Assembly (NCBI RefSeq): GCF_029255145.1
Contig: NZ_JAPUVQ010000027.1
Span: forward strand, 16,331-80,330
Length of the DNA: 64,000 nt
Reading direction: 5' to 3'
Source of the DNA: Accumulibacter sp003538495
GTDB taxonomy: Bacteria > Pseudomonadota > Gammaproteobacteria > Burkholderiales > Rhodocyclaceae
The notes below the pieces were generated by a model. The model was not told the origin of the DNA. It saw only the letters and a list, made by a program, of their open reading frames with translations, and searched no databases. The translations under genes were made by a program, and so were the position numbers. Below are positions 51,659 through 59,657 of this stretch, in pieces. Numbering within the stretch: the stretch's first letter is position 1; every line of letters starts with the position of its first letter.

Positions 51659-54478
51659 ATGGAACTCGCCAAGAGCTTTGAACCAGCAGACATAGAGCGT
51701 CGCTGGTACCCCGAATGGGAAGCCCGAGGCTACTTCGGCGCCGGTCTCTCTGCCGATAAACCTGAAGCCTTCTGCATCCTCCTGCCGCCGCCCAACGTCA
51801 CCGGCACCCTGCATATGGGCCATGGCTTCAACCAGGCGATCATGGATGCGCTCACCCGCTACCATCGCATGCGCGGCGACAACACGCTGTGGCAGCCTGG
51901 TACCGATCACGCGGGTATCGCGACCCAGATCGTCGTCGAGCGCCAGCTCGACGCGCAGGGGATCTCGCGACACGATCTGGGCCGCGAGAAGTTTCTCGAA
52001 AAAGTCTGGCAGTGGAAGGAATTCTCGGGAAGCACGATCACCCAGCAGATGCGTCGCCTTGGCACCTCTCCCGACTGGAGCCGTGAGCGCTTCACGATGG
52101 ACGCCGGCCTGTCGAGGACGGTCACCGAGACCTTCGTCCGACTGTACAGGGAAGGCCTGATCTACCGCGGCAAGCGCCTGGTCAACTGGGATCCGGTGCT
52201 GCAGACCGCAGTCTCCGATCTGGAAGTGGCGCAAGAGGAGGAGCAGGGCAAGCTGTGGCATATCCGCTATCCGCTGACCGACGGTAGCGGCACGCTGACG
52301 GTCGCCACGACGCGGCCGGAGACGATGCTTGGCGACACGGCGCTGATGATCCATCCGGAAGACCAACGTTATCGTCACCTGCTTGGGAAAACGGTCAGAC
52401 TGCCCCTTTGCGACCGGGATCTCCCGATCATCGCCGACGCCTACGTGGACCCGGCGTTCGGTACCGGCTGTGTCAAGGTGACGCCCGCCCACGACTTCAA
52501 CGACTACGCGGTCGGCCAACGCCACAAGCTGCAGATGATTCCGATCCTGACGCTCGACGCGAAGATCAACGCGAATGCGCCGGCCCGCTATCAAGGCCTG
52601 GATCGCTTCGCCGCACGCGAACAGATCGTCGCCGACCTCGAGCAACAAGGCTATCTCGACAGGGTCGAAGCGCACGCGCTGAAAGTGCCACGCGGCGACC
52701 GCACCGGGGTGGTCATCGAGCCGATGCTGACCGACCAGTGGTTCGTGGCGATGAGCAAGACCGGTGCCGACGGCAGCAGCATCGCCGGCAAGGCTCTGGA
52801 CTGCGTGGCCTCCGGCGAAGTCAGGTTCTTCCCCGAGAACTGGGTCAACACCTATAACCAGTGGCTGAACAATATTCAGGACTGGTGCATCTCGCGGCAG
52901 TTGTGGTGGGGCCACCAGATTCCCGCCTGGCACGGCGATGACGGGCGGATTTTCGTCGCCCACGACGAGTTCGAAGCGCGAGCCGAGGCCACTGCGCAGG
53001 GCTACTGCGGCCCACTGACGCGCGACCCGGATGTGCTCGATACCTGGTACTCATCCGCGCTGTGGCCGTTCTCGACGCTCGACTGGACACCCCAATGGCC
53101 AGCCGAAACAAATCCGGCGCTCGAACTGTATCTGCCGTCTACGGTCCTGGTGACCGGTTTCGACATCATCTTCTTCTGGGTTGCCCGGATGGTGATGATG
53201 ACCCGGCACATCACCGGCAGGATCCCCTTCAAGCACGTCTACGTGCACGGTCTGATCCGCGACGCGGAAGGCCAGAAGATGAGCAAGTCGAAGGGCAACG
53301 TCCTCGACCCGATCGACCTGATCGACGGGATCGACCTCGAAGCGCTGATCGCGAAGCGTACCAGCGGCCTGATGAACCCCAAGCAGGCCAAGCAGATCGA
53401 AGAGCGTACGCGCAGGGAATACCCCAAAGGAATACAGGCTTTCGGTACCGACGCTCTGCGTTTCACCTTCCTGTCGCTGGCCAGCCCCGGGCGCGACATC
53501 AAGTTCGACCTCGGCCGCTGCGAGGGCTACCGCAACTTCTGCAACAAGCTGTGGAACGCGACACGCTTCGTGCTGATGCATACCGCCGGTCAGGATCTCG
53601 GGCTGACGGCGTGCACGCCAGGGCAGTGCGAGACGGCGCTGCGCTTCTCGTTCGCCGACCGCTGGATCGTCAGCAAGCTGCAGCGCACTGAGGTCGAGGT
53701 CGCGCAACACTACGCCGACTACCGCTTCGACCTGCTGGCGCGCTCGATCTACGAGTTTGTCTGGGACGAGTTCTGCGACTGGTATGTCGAATTGTCGAAG
53801 GTTCAACTACAGACCGGCACGGAACCGGAAATCCGCGCGACACGCCGGACGCTGGCACGGGTTCTGGAGGTCGTCCTGCGCCTTGCCCACCCGCTGTTGC
53901 CATTCATTACCGAGGAACTATGGCAGGCTCTGGCACCGATAGCCGGTCGCAAGACGCACGACTCGATCATGCTCGCAGCCTATCCGCGGGCGCAGGTGGA
54001 GAAGATTGATCCGAACAGCGAGAGCAGAATCCAGCAACTCAAGGATCTGGCCTACGCCTGTCGCAACCTGCGCGGCGAAATGAATCTCTCACCGGCGCAG
54101 CGAGTGCCGCTGCTGGCCACTGGCAACAACGACTCACTCGCCGGGCTTGCCCCCTATCTCAAGCCGCTGTGCAAACTTTCGGAGATGCAGATCGTCGACG
54201 GTCTTCCCTCCGACGCCAGCGCACCGGTCGCCATCGTCGGTGAGACCAAGCTGATGCTGCAGATCGAGATTGACCTCGCTGTCGAAAGCGAGCGCCTGGA
54301 GAAGGAAATCGCCCGCCTGACCGGCGAGATTGGCAAAGCCCAGGCCAAACTGGCCAACGAGAGCTTCGTCGCGCGCGCGCCGGTAGCGGTAGTCGAGCAG
54401 GAGAGGAAGCGCCTCAACGCCTTCATCGCCACGCTCGACAAACTCGAACCGCAACGCCAACGTCTGCAGCGCAGCTAG
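51659..54478 (+). CDS. valS: Valyl-tRNA synthetase
   Basis: A 939-residue class Ia synthetase starting MELAKSFEPADIERRWYPEW. It has the HIGH motif as TGTLHMGHGFN, a CP1 editing domain (about residues 190-350), the KMSKS motif in KMSKSKGNVLDP, the anticodon-binding helical domain, and the C-terminal coiled coil (about 875-939, ESERLEKEIARLTGEIGKAQ). It charges tRNA-Val and edits mischarged threonine. Length and all motifs are normal. Confidence 0.97.
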   Translation: MELAKSFEPADIERRWYPEWEARGYFGAGLSADKPEAFCILLPPPNVTGTLHMGHGFNQAIMDALTRYHRMRGDNTLWQPGTDHAGIATQIVVERQLDAQGISRHDLGREKFLEKVWQWKEFSGSTITQQMRRLGTSPDWSRERFTMDAGLSRTVTETFVRLYREGLIYRGKRLVNWDPVLQTAVSDLEVAQEEEQGKLWHIRYPLTDGSGTLTVATTRPETMLGDTALMIHPEDQRYRHLLGKTVRLPLCDRDLPIIADAYVDPAFGTGCVKVTPAHDFNDYAVGQRHKLQMIPILTLDAKINANAPARYQGLDRFAAREQIVADLEQQGYLDRVEAHALKVPRGDRTGVVIEPMLTDQWFVAMSKTGADGSSIAGKALDCVASGEVRFFPENWVNTYNQWLNNIQDWCISRQLWWGHQIPAWHGDDGRIFVAHDEFEARAEATAQGYCGPLTRDPDVLDTWYSSALWPFSTLDWTPQWPAETNPALELYLPSTVLVTGFDIIFFWVARMVMMTRHITGRIPFKHVYVHGLIRDAEGQKMSKSKGNVLDPIDLIDGIDLEALIAKRTSGLMNPKQAKQIEERTRREYPKGIQAFGTDALRFTFLSLASPGRDIKFDLGRCEGYRNFCNKLWNATRFVLMHTAGQDLGLTACTPGQCETALRFSFADRWIVSKLQRTEVEVAQHYADYRFDLLARSIYEFVWDEFCDWYVELSKVQLQTGTEPEIRATRRTLARVLEVVLRLAHPLLPFITEELWQALAPIAGRKTHDSIMLAAYPRAQVEKIDPNSESRIQQLKDLAYACRNLRGEMNLSPAQRVPLLATGNNDSLAGLAPYLKPLCKLSEMQIVDGLPSDASAPVAIVGETKLMLQIEIDLAVESERLEKEIARLTGEIGKAQAKLANESFVARAPVAVVEQERKRLNAFIATLDKLEPQRQRLQRS

Positions 54479-54555
54479 GATTTCCCTTCGGTTGTTGCCA
54501 TCGCAGAAGGCGTCGGATCCTGCTCGCCGGTCGCCCCACTCAACTACTCAACCAC

Positions 54556-56343
54556 TCAACGCTCGACAAGCACCGGCAGCAGGCCGCGCAAGGCGTTGCC
54601 GACATAGACCGCGGCCCCCTGCAGCAAGTCCTCACGGCGCAGCACCTGTTCGACGGCGCGCCCGGAGTCGAGCAGCGTTCGCCGCAGGACGCCCGGCAGC
54701 AGACCGCAGGTCAACGGCGGCGTCAGCAACACCCCCTGACGTTCGACAAAGACGTTGCTGCGCGCCCCTTCGCAGACTTCGCCACGGCTGTTGAAAAAAA
54801 TCGCGTCAAACACCGTTGGCCGCGCAGCCAGGGCGGCCAACGTGCGGTCATAGAGCGCCCGCGCGGTGGTCTTGTGGCGCCGCAGGTAGTCGTCGTCCGG
54901 GAGCACTTCGGTGGCCAGAACGACACGCCACGCTTGCTGCTGATCGCCGAGCAAAGGCGACACCACGAGCCGGCATCCGCCGTCGTGCGCTAGCGTCAGG
55001 CGAACGCGAAAGACGCCGTCCTGCCGAACGGCCGCCGCTGCAGCCAAGGCCGACGAAACATCGGCCAGCACACAACCGAAACCCAGGCAGCGTGCCGATG
55101 CTTGCAGACGCTCAAGATGCACGGACAGCAGTGGATACGCACCGCTTTCCAGGCGCAAGGTTTCGACCAGCTCGAATCCCGGATCGAAAGAGGTCAGGAA
55201 ACTCGCCTTCAGCAGGCACTCGGCGTACTCACGCGCCGGATCGGCGTCGACCACGATACCGCTGCCCACGCCAAGCCTGGCCTGCTGCTGCGGGCCGACC
55301 TCGATGGTGCGAATGGCGACGTTGAAACGGCAGTCACCATCCGGTGCCAGCCAACCCAGCGCGCCAGTATACAGCCCACGCGACACCTCTTCGAGCTCGC
55401 TGATCCGTTGCATGGCTCGGATCTTCGGGGCGCCGGCAATCGAACCGCAGGGAAAGAGCGCAGCGAAGAGGTCGGCCAGACTTACCCCGGGCAAGTCCGC
55501 GGCGACCGCTGAAACCATCTGCCACAAGGTCGGGTACGCCTCGGCTTCACACAGCGCTTCGACGCAGACTTTGCCCGGCCGCGCCAGACGCCCGAGATCG
55601 TTGCGCAGCAGATCGACGATCATCACGTTTTCGGCCCGCTCCTTCGCCGATGAGAGCAAAGCGGCTCGGTTTGCCTGGTCTTCCAGCAGCGTTCGGCCGC
55701 GGGCGGCGGTACCCTTCATCGGACGCGCCAGCACCCGCGAACCCGAACGCTCGAAAAACAACTCCGGCGAGAAAGAAAGAATCGTTTCCTCGCTGGTGCA
55801 CACGTAGCCACCATAGCGAACCGGTTGGCGTTCGCGCAGGCCGGCATAGAGTGCCAGTGGATGTCCGTAAAGCTGGAAAGTCAGCGGAAAGGTGAGGTTG
55901 ATCTGGTAGCAGTCACCATCGCCGATCCAGTGAAGGATTTGCCCGACCCGCGCAGCGTACTGCGGGGCGTCGACGCCTGGCGACAGTTCGGCAATCCCGG
56001 CCAGCCGTTGATGTTCCGGCAAGTTGGCCAACTGCTCTGAGAGAAATGCATCGACTGCTGGTGCATCAAGGCGTCGGCTATCGGCGAAGGCCCAGGCCCG
56101 CAGCGGCGGCCGGCGGCACGGCACGGGCGGAAGCGCCCGCTCGAAACTGGCGCCAAGCTCATAATCTGCGGCGAGAACCACCCATTGACCATCGGCAAGG
56201 GCGCCATCGATCGCCCGGAAAGCGACTAGCGGGTCGCCGGCTCCTGCGAAGGCGTAGCACCGGCGCCGATCCGTCAGCAACAGGGCGCCGCCGCCGTCGC
56301 CGTCCAGCAGTGCAAATGGGGCGCCGGCCAACATCAGCGGCAA
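54556..56343 (-). CDS. pabB: Fused aminodeoxychorismate synthase I / aminodeoxychorismate lyase (PabB-PabC)
   Basis: A 595-residue fusion. Residues about 1-375 are a PabB chorismate-binding domain (GDCYQINLTFPLTF, RPMKGTAARGR, the catalytic stretch AENVMIVDLLRNDLGR, FPCGSIAGAPKIRAM). Residues about 385-595 are a fold type IV PLP lyase domain like PabC, ending NVFVERQGVLLTPPLTCGLLPG in outline. Together they turn chorismate plus ammonia into p-aminobenzoate for folate. The glutaminase PabA must come from elsewhere. The frame starts at a TTG (56343); an ATG at 56334 is the likelier true start. Confidence 0.92.
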   Translation of the reverse strand: MPLMLAGAPFALLDGDGGGALLLTDRRRCYAFAGAGDPLVAFRAIDGALADGQWVVLAADYELGASFERALPPVPCRRPPLRAWAFADSRRLDAPAVDAFLSEQLANLPEHQRLAGIAELSPGVDAPQYAARVGQILHWIGDGDCYQINLTFPLTFQLYGHPLALYAGLRERQPVRYGGYVCTSEETILSFSPELFFERSGSRVLARPMKGTAARGRTLLEDQANRAALLSSAKERAENVMIVDLLRNDLGRLARPGKVCVEALCEAEAYPTLWQMVSAVAADLPGVSLADLFAALFPCGSIAGAPKIRAMQRISELEEVSRGLYTGALGWLAPDGDCRFNVAIRTIEVGPQQQARLGVGSGIVVDADPAREYAECLLKASFLTSFDPGFELVETLRLESGAYPLLSVHLERLQASARCLGFGCVLADVSSALAAAAAVRQDGVFRVRLTLAHDGGCRLVVSPLLGDQQQAWRVVLATEVLPDDDYLRRHKTTARALYDRTLAALAARPTVFDAIFFNSRGEVCEGARSNVFVERQGVLLTPPLTCGLLPGVLRRTLLDSGRAVEQVLRREDLLQGAAVYVGNALRGLLPVLVER

Positions 56344-56408
56344 ACGGGCATCGGGTGCCTGCGCGGCAGAGCCAACTCGACGGCGGTTCCGGTCACCGAA
56401 ATGCTGTG

Positions 56409-56636
56409 CTATTTGCGCTTGAGGTAGAACTCCAGGACCTGATTCACCTCGGCACTGGACAACAGCTCATTGCCGGTCTGCTTGGCGAAAGCGTGGAAAT
56501 CCTTCAGCGAGCCCGGGTCGGTAGCCAGCACGTGCAGCACTTCGCCAGCTGACATCTCGGACAGCGCCTTCTTCGTGCGCAGAATCGGCAGCGGGCAATT
56601 CAGGCCCTTGACGTCGAGTTCGCGGTCGAAATGCAT
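56409..56636 (-). CDS. tusA: TusA-like sulfur carrier protein
   Basis: A 75-residue protein of the TusA/SirA (YeeD) family with the sulfur-accepting Cys in the motif LDVKGLNCPLPILRTKKAL (Cys at about residue 14). TusA proteins carry persulfide sulfur to tRNA thiolation or other sulfur pathways. The ATG at 56636 is used; an upstream GTG at 56651 would add five residues. Its neighbours do not define which sulfur pathway it serves. Confidence 0.9.
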   Translation of the reverse strand: MHFDRELDVKGLNCPLPILRTKKALSEMSAGEVLHVLATDPGSLKDFHAFAKQTGNELLSSAEVNQVLEFYLKRK

Positions 56637-56689
56637 GATGGTTGGGTCCACAACAAAACTGAGGGCGTATTTTAACCATTCTGCGCACG

Positions 56690-58147
56690 CTAGCCGCCGT
56701 TCTTCTTCTCTTTCGCCTCCTCCAACTGCAGCTTGCGCATTTCACGTAGACGCGCGTCCACCTGCGACTGTTCGAAGAAATTGCCGTCGCCGGATTGTTG
56801 CGCGAACTGCAGTTGTTCAACCGCGGGACCCAACTGCCCGAGCAGGAAATAGGACTCAGCCTGTGCGCGGTGCTGTTGCAGACGTTTGCCAAGCGCCGCG
56901 AAAGTCTTGGCTTGCAGACCGTACAGTTTGTAGTCCGAACTGTAGAGTTGCAATTCCGAGTCGAGAAAGCGCAAAGCCTCCTCGTATTGTCGCCCGGCGA
57001 GCAGCGCGTCGGCATAGCCATAGGCCAGAGCTTTCGACTGCGGAAAGCGCTGCAAGGAACTACGATAGATGTTCAGCGCGCCGGCACGATCACCCCCCGC
57101 AGCTCTGGTCTCAGCCGCCAACCCGGCGATCATTGGCGACGACACCTTGAGCGCCAACAGGGCGTCGACTTCCTTCTGAGCAGCGACCACGTCCTTGGCC
57201 TTCAGCAGAGCGTACGCCAGGCCGTAGCGGCTGCCCGCCTCCGAAACAAATTTCTTTTCCCGCAGTTGCCGGCTGAACTCGCTGACCGCATCTCCGGAAC
57301 TGCCCGTCTGCACGCGCAGTCGGGCCCGCACCAGGTGAAAGTCGAGACTGTCGGCGACCTGCCGGTAGGGGACGCTCTGCGCCCGGCTCTCCATGTCGGA
57401 GATCCGCTCGACGGTTAGTGGATGCGAGCGCATATAGACCGGCGCATTGTTCTCATATACCCGCCCAGCCTGCTGCATGCGCCCAAAAAATTCGCCCATG
57501 CCGCGCGCATCGTAGCCGGCCTTGATCATCGTCTGGAACCCGAAACGGTCCGCCTCGCGCTCGAAATCACGGCTGTAGGCCAATTGCGCCTGAATCGATC
57601 CGGCCTGCGCCGACGCGATCGCCGCACTTGCCACCTGAGAATTGGAACGTGCGGCAAGGACACCTACGGCCATGGCGATCATTGTGGCGATCGAGCTTTG
57701 CTTCTCCCTGGCCATCTGTCGGGCAAGATGACTCTGCGTCACATGCGAGATTTCATGGGCGAGCACACCGGCCAGTTCGGATTCCGATTGCGCCGTCAGC
57801 AGCGTGCCGGTATTCACCCCGATGAAGCCGCCGAACATCGCAAAGGCATTGATCGTGTTGTCGCGAATCACGAAGAACTGGAAACTGCCCGCGGGGTTCG
57901 AACTGGCGGCAACCAGCCGACCGCCGAGGAGATTGACGTAGTCGGAAATGTCCGGATCGTCAAGGTAACTGGCCTCGTGGAGGCGGATATCATTGAAGAT
58001 CCGCTCGCCGATCTTGTGCTCAAGCTGAGGGGAGAGGTCGACGCGCGCGGCGTCTCCGAGGTCAGGCAGTTCGTCGGCCAGCAGCGGCCGCGAACTGCCT
58101 AGCGCCACCGCGATGGCCAAGAAGGCGGCACAAGTGATTCTGATCAA
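56690..58147 (-). CDS. bepA: BepA-like M48 periplasmic metalloprotease with TPR repeats
   Basis: About 485 residues: a signal peptide (residues 1-25, LIRITCAAFLAIAVALG), an M48 peptidase domain with the zinc motif HEISH (in LAGVLAHEISHVTQSH) and a later Glu ligand (DFEREADRFGFQ), then C-terminal TPR-like repeats (about 310-460). This is the layout of BepA (YfgC), which degrades stalled LptD and BAM substrates in the periplasm. The start is a TTG at 58147 with GGAGGTCTCC directly before it; the upstream in-frame start at 58204 is not supported. Confidence 0.93.
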   Translation of the reverse strand: MIRITCAAFLAIAVALGSSRPLLADELPDLGDAARVDLSPQLEHKIGERIFNDIRLHEASYLDDPDISDYVNLLGGRLVAASSNPAGSFQFFVIRDNTINAFAMFGGFIGVNTGTLLTAQSESELAGVLAHEISHVTQSHLARQMAREKQSSIATMIAMAVGVLAARSNSQVASAAIASAQAGSIQAQLAYSRDFEREADRFGFQTMIKAGYDARGMGEFFGRMQQAGRVYENNAPVYMRSHPLTVERISDMESRAQSVPYRQVADSLDFHLVRARLRVQTGSSGDAVSEFSRQLREKKFVSEAGSRYGLAYALLKAKDVVAAQKEVDALLALKVSSPMIAGLAAETRAAGGDRAGALNIYRSSLQRFPQSKALAYGYADALLAGRQYEEALRFLDSELQLYSSDYKLYGLQAKTFAALGKRLQQHRAQAESYFLLGQLGPAVEQLQFAQQSGDGNFFEQSQVDARLREMRKLQLEEAKEKKNGG

Positions 58148-58306
58148 GGAGACCTCCGGAAAACCTCGGTAAGAGCCTGATGAAGATGGTGCTATGATAC
58201 CCAATCGATGTTTGGCGGATTGTTACGAAGCGTTACCGGCGCCCCCCCGCAAACAGGCGTGAAGACTTTCCGCTGGCCACAACCCGCATCTGCTGCTGCC
58301 GAACCA

Positions 58307-58789
58307 ATGTCCGCGAGCCTCCTCTCCCATTTTAGTCCCCAAGGCCAGGCGCAGATGGTCGGCGTCGGCGGGAAGACCGAAACTTCCCGCCAGGCAAGAG
58401 CGGCTGGCAGTATCCTTATGCGGCCCGAAACACTGGCGCTGATCGTTGAAGGCACGGCGAAGAAGGGGGATGTTCTGGGGGTCGCACGCATCGCGGCAAT
58501 CCAGGGCGCCAAACGTACGTCCGAGCTGATCCCCTTGTGTCACCCGATCGCGCTGACCAGCGTTTCCGTCGACTTCGAGATCGACGGGCCGACCAACGCC
58601 GTGCACTGTCTGGCCAGCGCGGAGTGCTGCGGTCGCACCGGCGTCGAGATGGAAGCTCTATGCGCTGTCAGCATCGGCCTGCTGACCATTTACGACATGT
58701 GCAAGGCTGTTGACCGCGGCATGCGCATCGAGGGTGTGCGCCTTCTCGAAAAAATCGGGGGCAAGTCCGGGCACTGGACGGCCACCTGA
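58307..58789 (+). CDS. moaC: Cyclic pyranopterin monophosphate synthase MoaC
   Basis: A 160-residue MoaC. Visible marks are KKGDVLGVARIAAIQGAKRT, the active-site block ELIPLCHPIALTSV, and GVEMEALCAVSIGLLTIYDM with CKAVDRGM. It converts the MoaA product to cyclic pyranopterin monophosphate in molybdenum cofactor synthesis. The ATG at 58307 gives the family length; an upstream ATG at 58208 would add 33 residues with no similarity. No other moa gene is adjacent. Confidence 0.95.
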   Translation: MSASLLSHFSPQGQAQMVGVGGKTETSRQARAAGSILMRPETLALIVEGTAKKGDVLGVARIAAIQGAKRTSELIPLCHPIALTSVSVDFEIDGPTNAVHCLASAECCGRTGVEMEALCAVSIGLLTIYDMCKAVDRGMRIEGVRLLEKIGGKSGHWTAT

Positions 58790-58838
58790 AACGACCCGGG
58801 AACGCTGACCAAAGACGCCAGGCGGACTACGCCAACGC

Positions 58839-58863
58839 AAAAAAAAACCCGCCGGAGGCGGGT
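58839..58863 (-). terminator. Intrinsic terminator after the cold-shock gene
   Basis: On the minus strand a 7-bp GC-rich stem (ACCCGCC 58847-58853 with GGCGGGT 58857-58863 in plus-strand terms) with a 3-base loop is followed by a run of about nine T. It lies 21 bases after the cspA stop and is a textbook Rho-independent terminator. The same hairpin may also end moaC transcripts, but without a T run on that strand. Confidence 0.9.
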
Positions 58864-58884
58864 CCCTATTGCACACCAAGAAAG

Positions 58885-59088
58885 TCAGGCGCGCGCGATA
58901 TTCGATGCTTGCTTGCCCTTCGGGCCCTGCGTCACGTCGAACGAAACCTTTTCGCCCTCTTTGAGGGTCTTGAATCCACCCATGGTGATCGCGGAGAAAT
59001 GGGCGAAGAGATCCTCGCTGCCATCGTCCGGAGTAATGAAGCCAAAACCCTTAGCATCATTGAACCACTTGACTGTACCAGTTGCCAT
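58885..59088 (-). CDS. cspA: Cold-shock domain protein (CspA family)
   Basis: A 67-residue single cold-shock domain protein: MATGTVKWFNDAKGFGFITP with the RNP1 motif KGFGFI and RNP2 in DLFAHFSAI. It binds single-stranded RNA and DNA and destabilises mRNA structure. GGAAGTGG precedes the ATG at 59088. A non-coding stretch of roughly 150-250 bases upstream could be a structured 5' leader of the type that controls csp mRNAs. Whether it is cold-inducible or constitutive cannot be told from sequence. Confidence 0.95.
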   Translation of the reverse strand: MATGTVKWFNDAKGFGFITPDDGSEDLFAHFSAITMGGFKTLKEGEKVSFDVTQGPKGKQASNIARA

Positions 59089-59314
59089 ATTGCCACTTCC
59101 TTGAAAAAAGACTAAATCCGGGCGGCGCCCGACTTCCATGCTTCTGGTTCGACCCTGACTGTGGCTGGTGTTCAGACAAGCAGAACGGCCAAGCAGCGCC
59201 TTGAACAAAAACATGCGACCTTTTTACGCCAAGTCAGGCGGATGCGTCAAGCGTTTTCCACATTTACCGCTCGCATGTCTGCATATCCGTGCCGAGAATT
59301 GGTGGATAGCGGTA

Positions 59315-59342
59315 TTGCGGATCCCGAAAGACTGGTTAGAAT
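59315..59342 (+). promoter_or_regulatory. Putative promoter immediately before clpS
   Basis: TTGCGG (59315-59320) and TAGAAT (59337-59342) with a 16-base spacer. The expected transcription start falls at about 59349, the A of the clpS ATG, and no Shine-Dalgarno sequence is visible. If real, clpS mRNA would be leaderless. Confidence 0.4.
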
Positions 59343-59348
59343 TCACGC

Positions 59349-59657
59349 ATGGCAACACAGCATCAGGACAACTCCCTACTTCAAGCGCAGCGCACACAGC
59401 TCAAGCCGCCACCACTTTACAAAGTTCTGTTGTTGAACGACGACTTCACGCCGATGGATTTCGTGATCGTCGTTCTGCAGAAGTTTTTTGCGATGGATCG
59501 AGAACACGCGACGCGAATCATGCTCAAAGTTCACACCGATGGGCAAGGGGTGTGTGGAATTTTCCCGCGCGACGTCGCGGCGACGAAAGTTGAACAGGTC
59601 ACAGCCTTCGCACGAAGCAACCAGCATCCCCTGGCGTGCGTCATGGAGGAAAACTGA
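59349..59657 (+). CDS. clpS: ATP-dependent Clp protease adaptor ClpS
   Basis: A 102-residue ClpS: a flexible N-terminal tail, then the core PPPLYKVLLLNDDFTPMDFV with the N-degron pocket residues, and HTDGQGVCGIFPRDVAATKV. It delivers N-end-rule substrates to ClpAP. It lies directly before clpA with adjacent stop and start (TGAATG). No ribosome site is seen before the ATG at 59349. Confidence 0.96.
   Translation: MATQHQDNSLLQAQRTQLKPPPLYKVLLLNDDFTPMDFVIVVLQKFFAMDREHATRIMLKVHTDGQGVCGIFPRDVAATKVEQVTAFARSNQHPLACVMEEN

Noticed and set aside
58208..58306. N-terminal extension of moaC or a molybdenum-cofactor riboswitch
   Set aside because: The extra 33 residues have no MoaC similarity. I could not recognise the conserved riboswitch core by eye; a covariance model search would decide.
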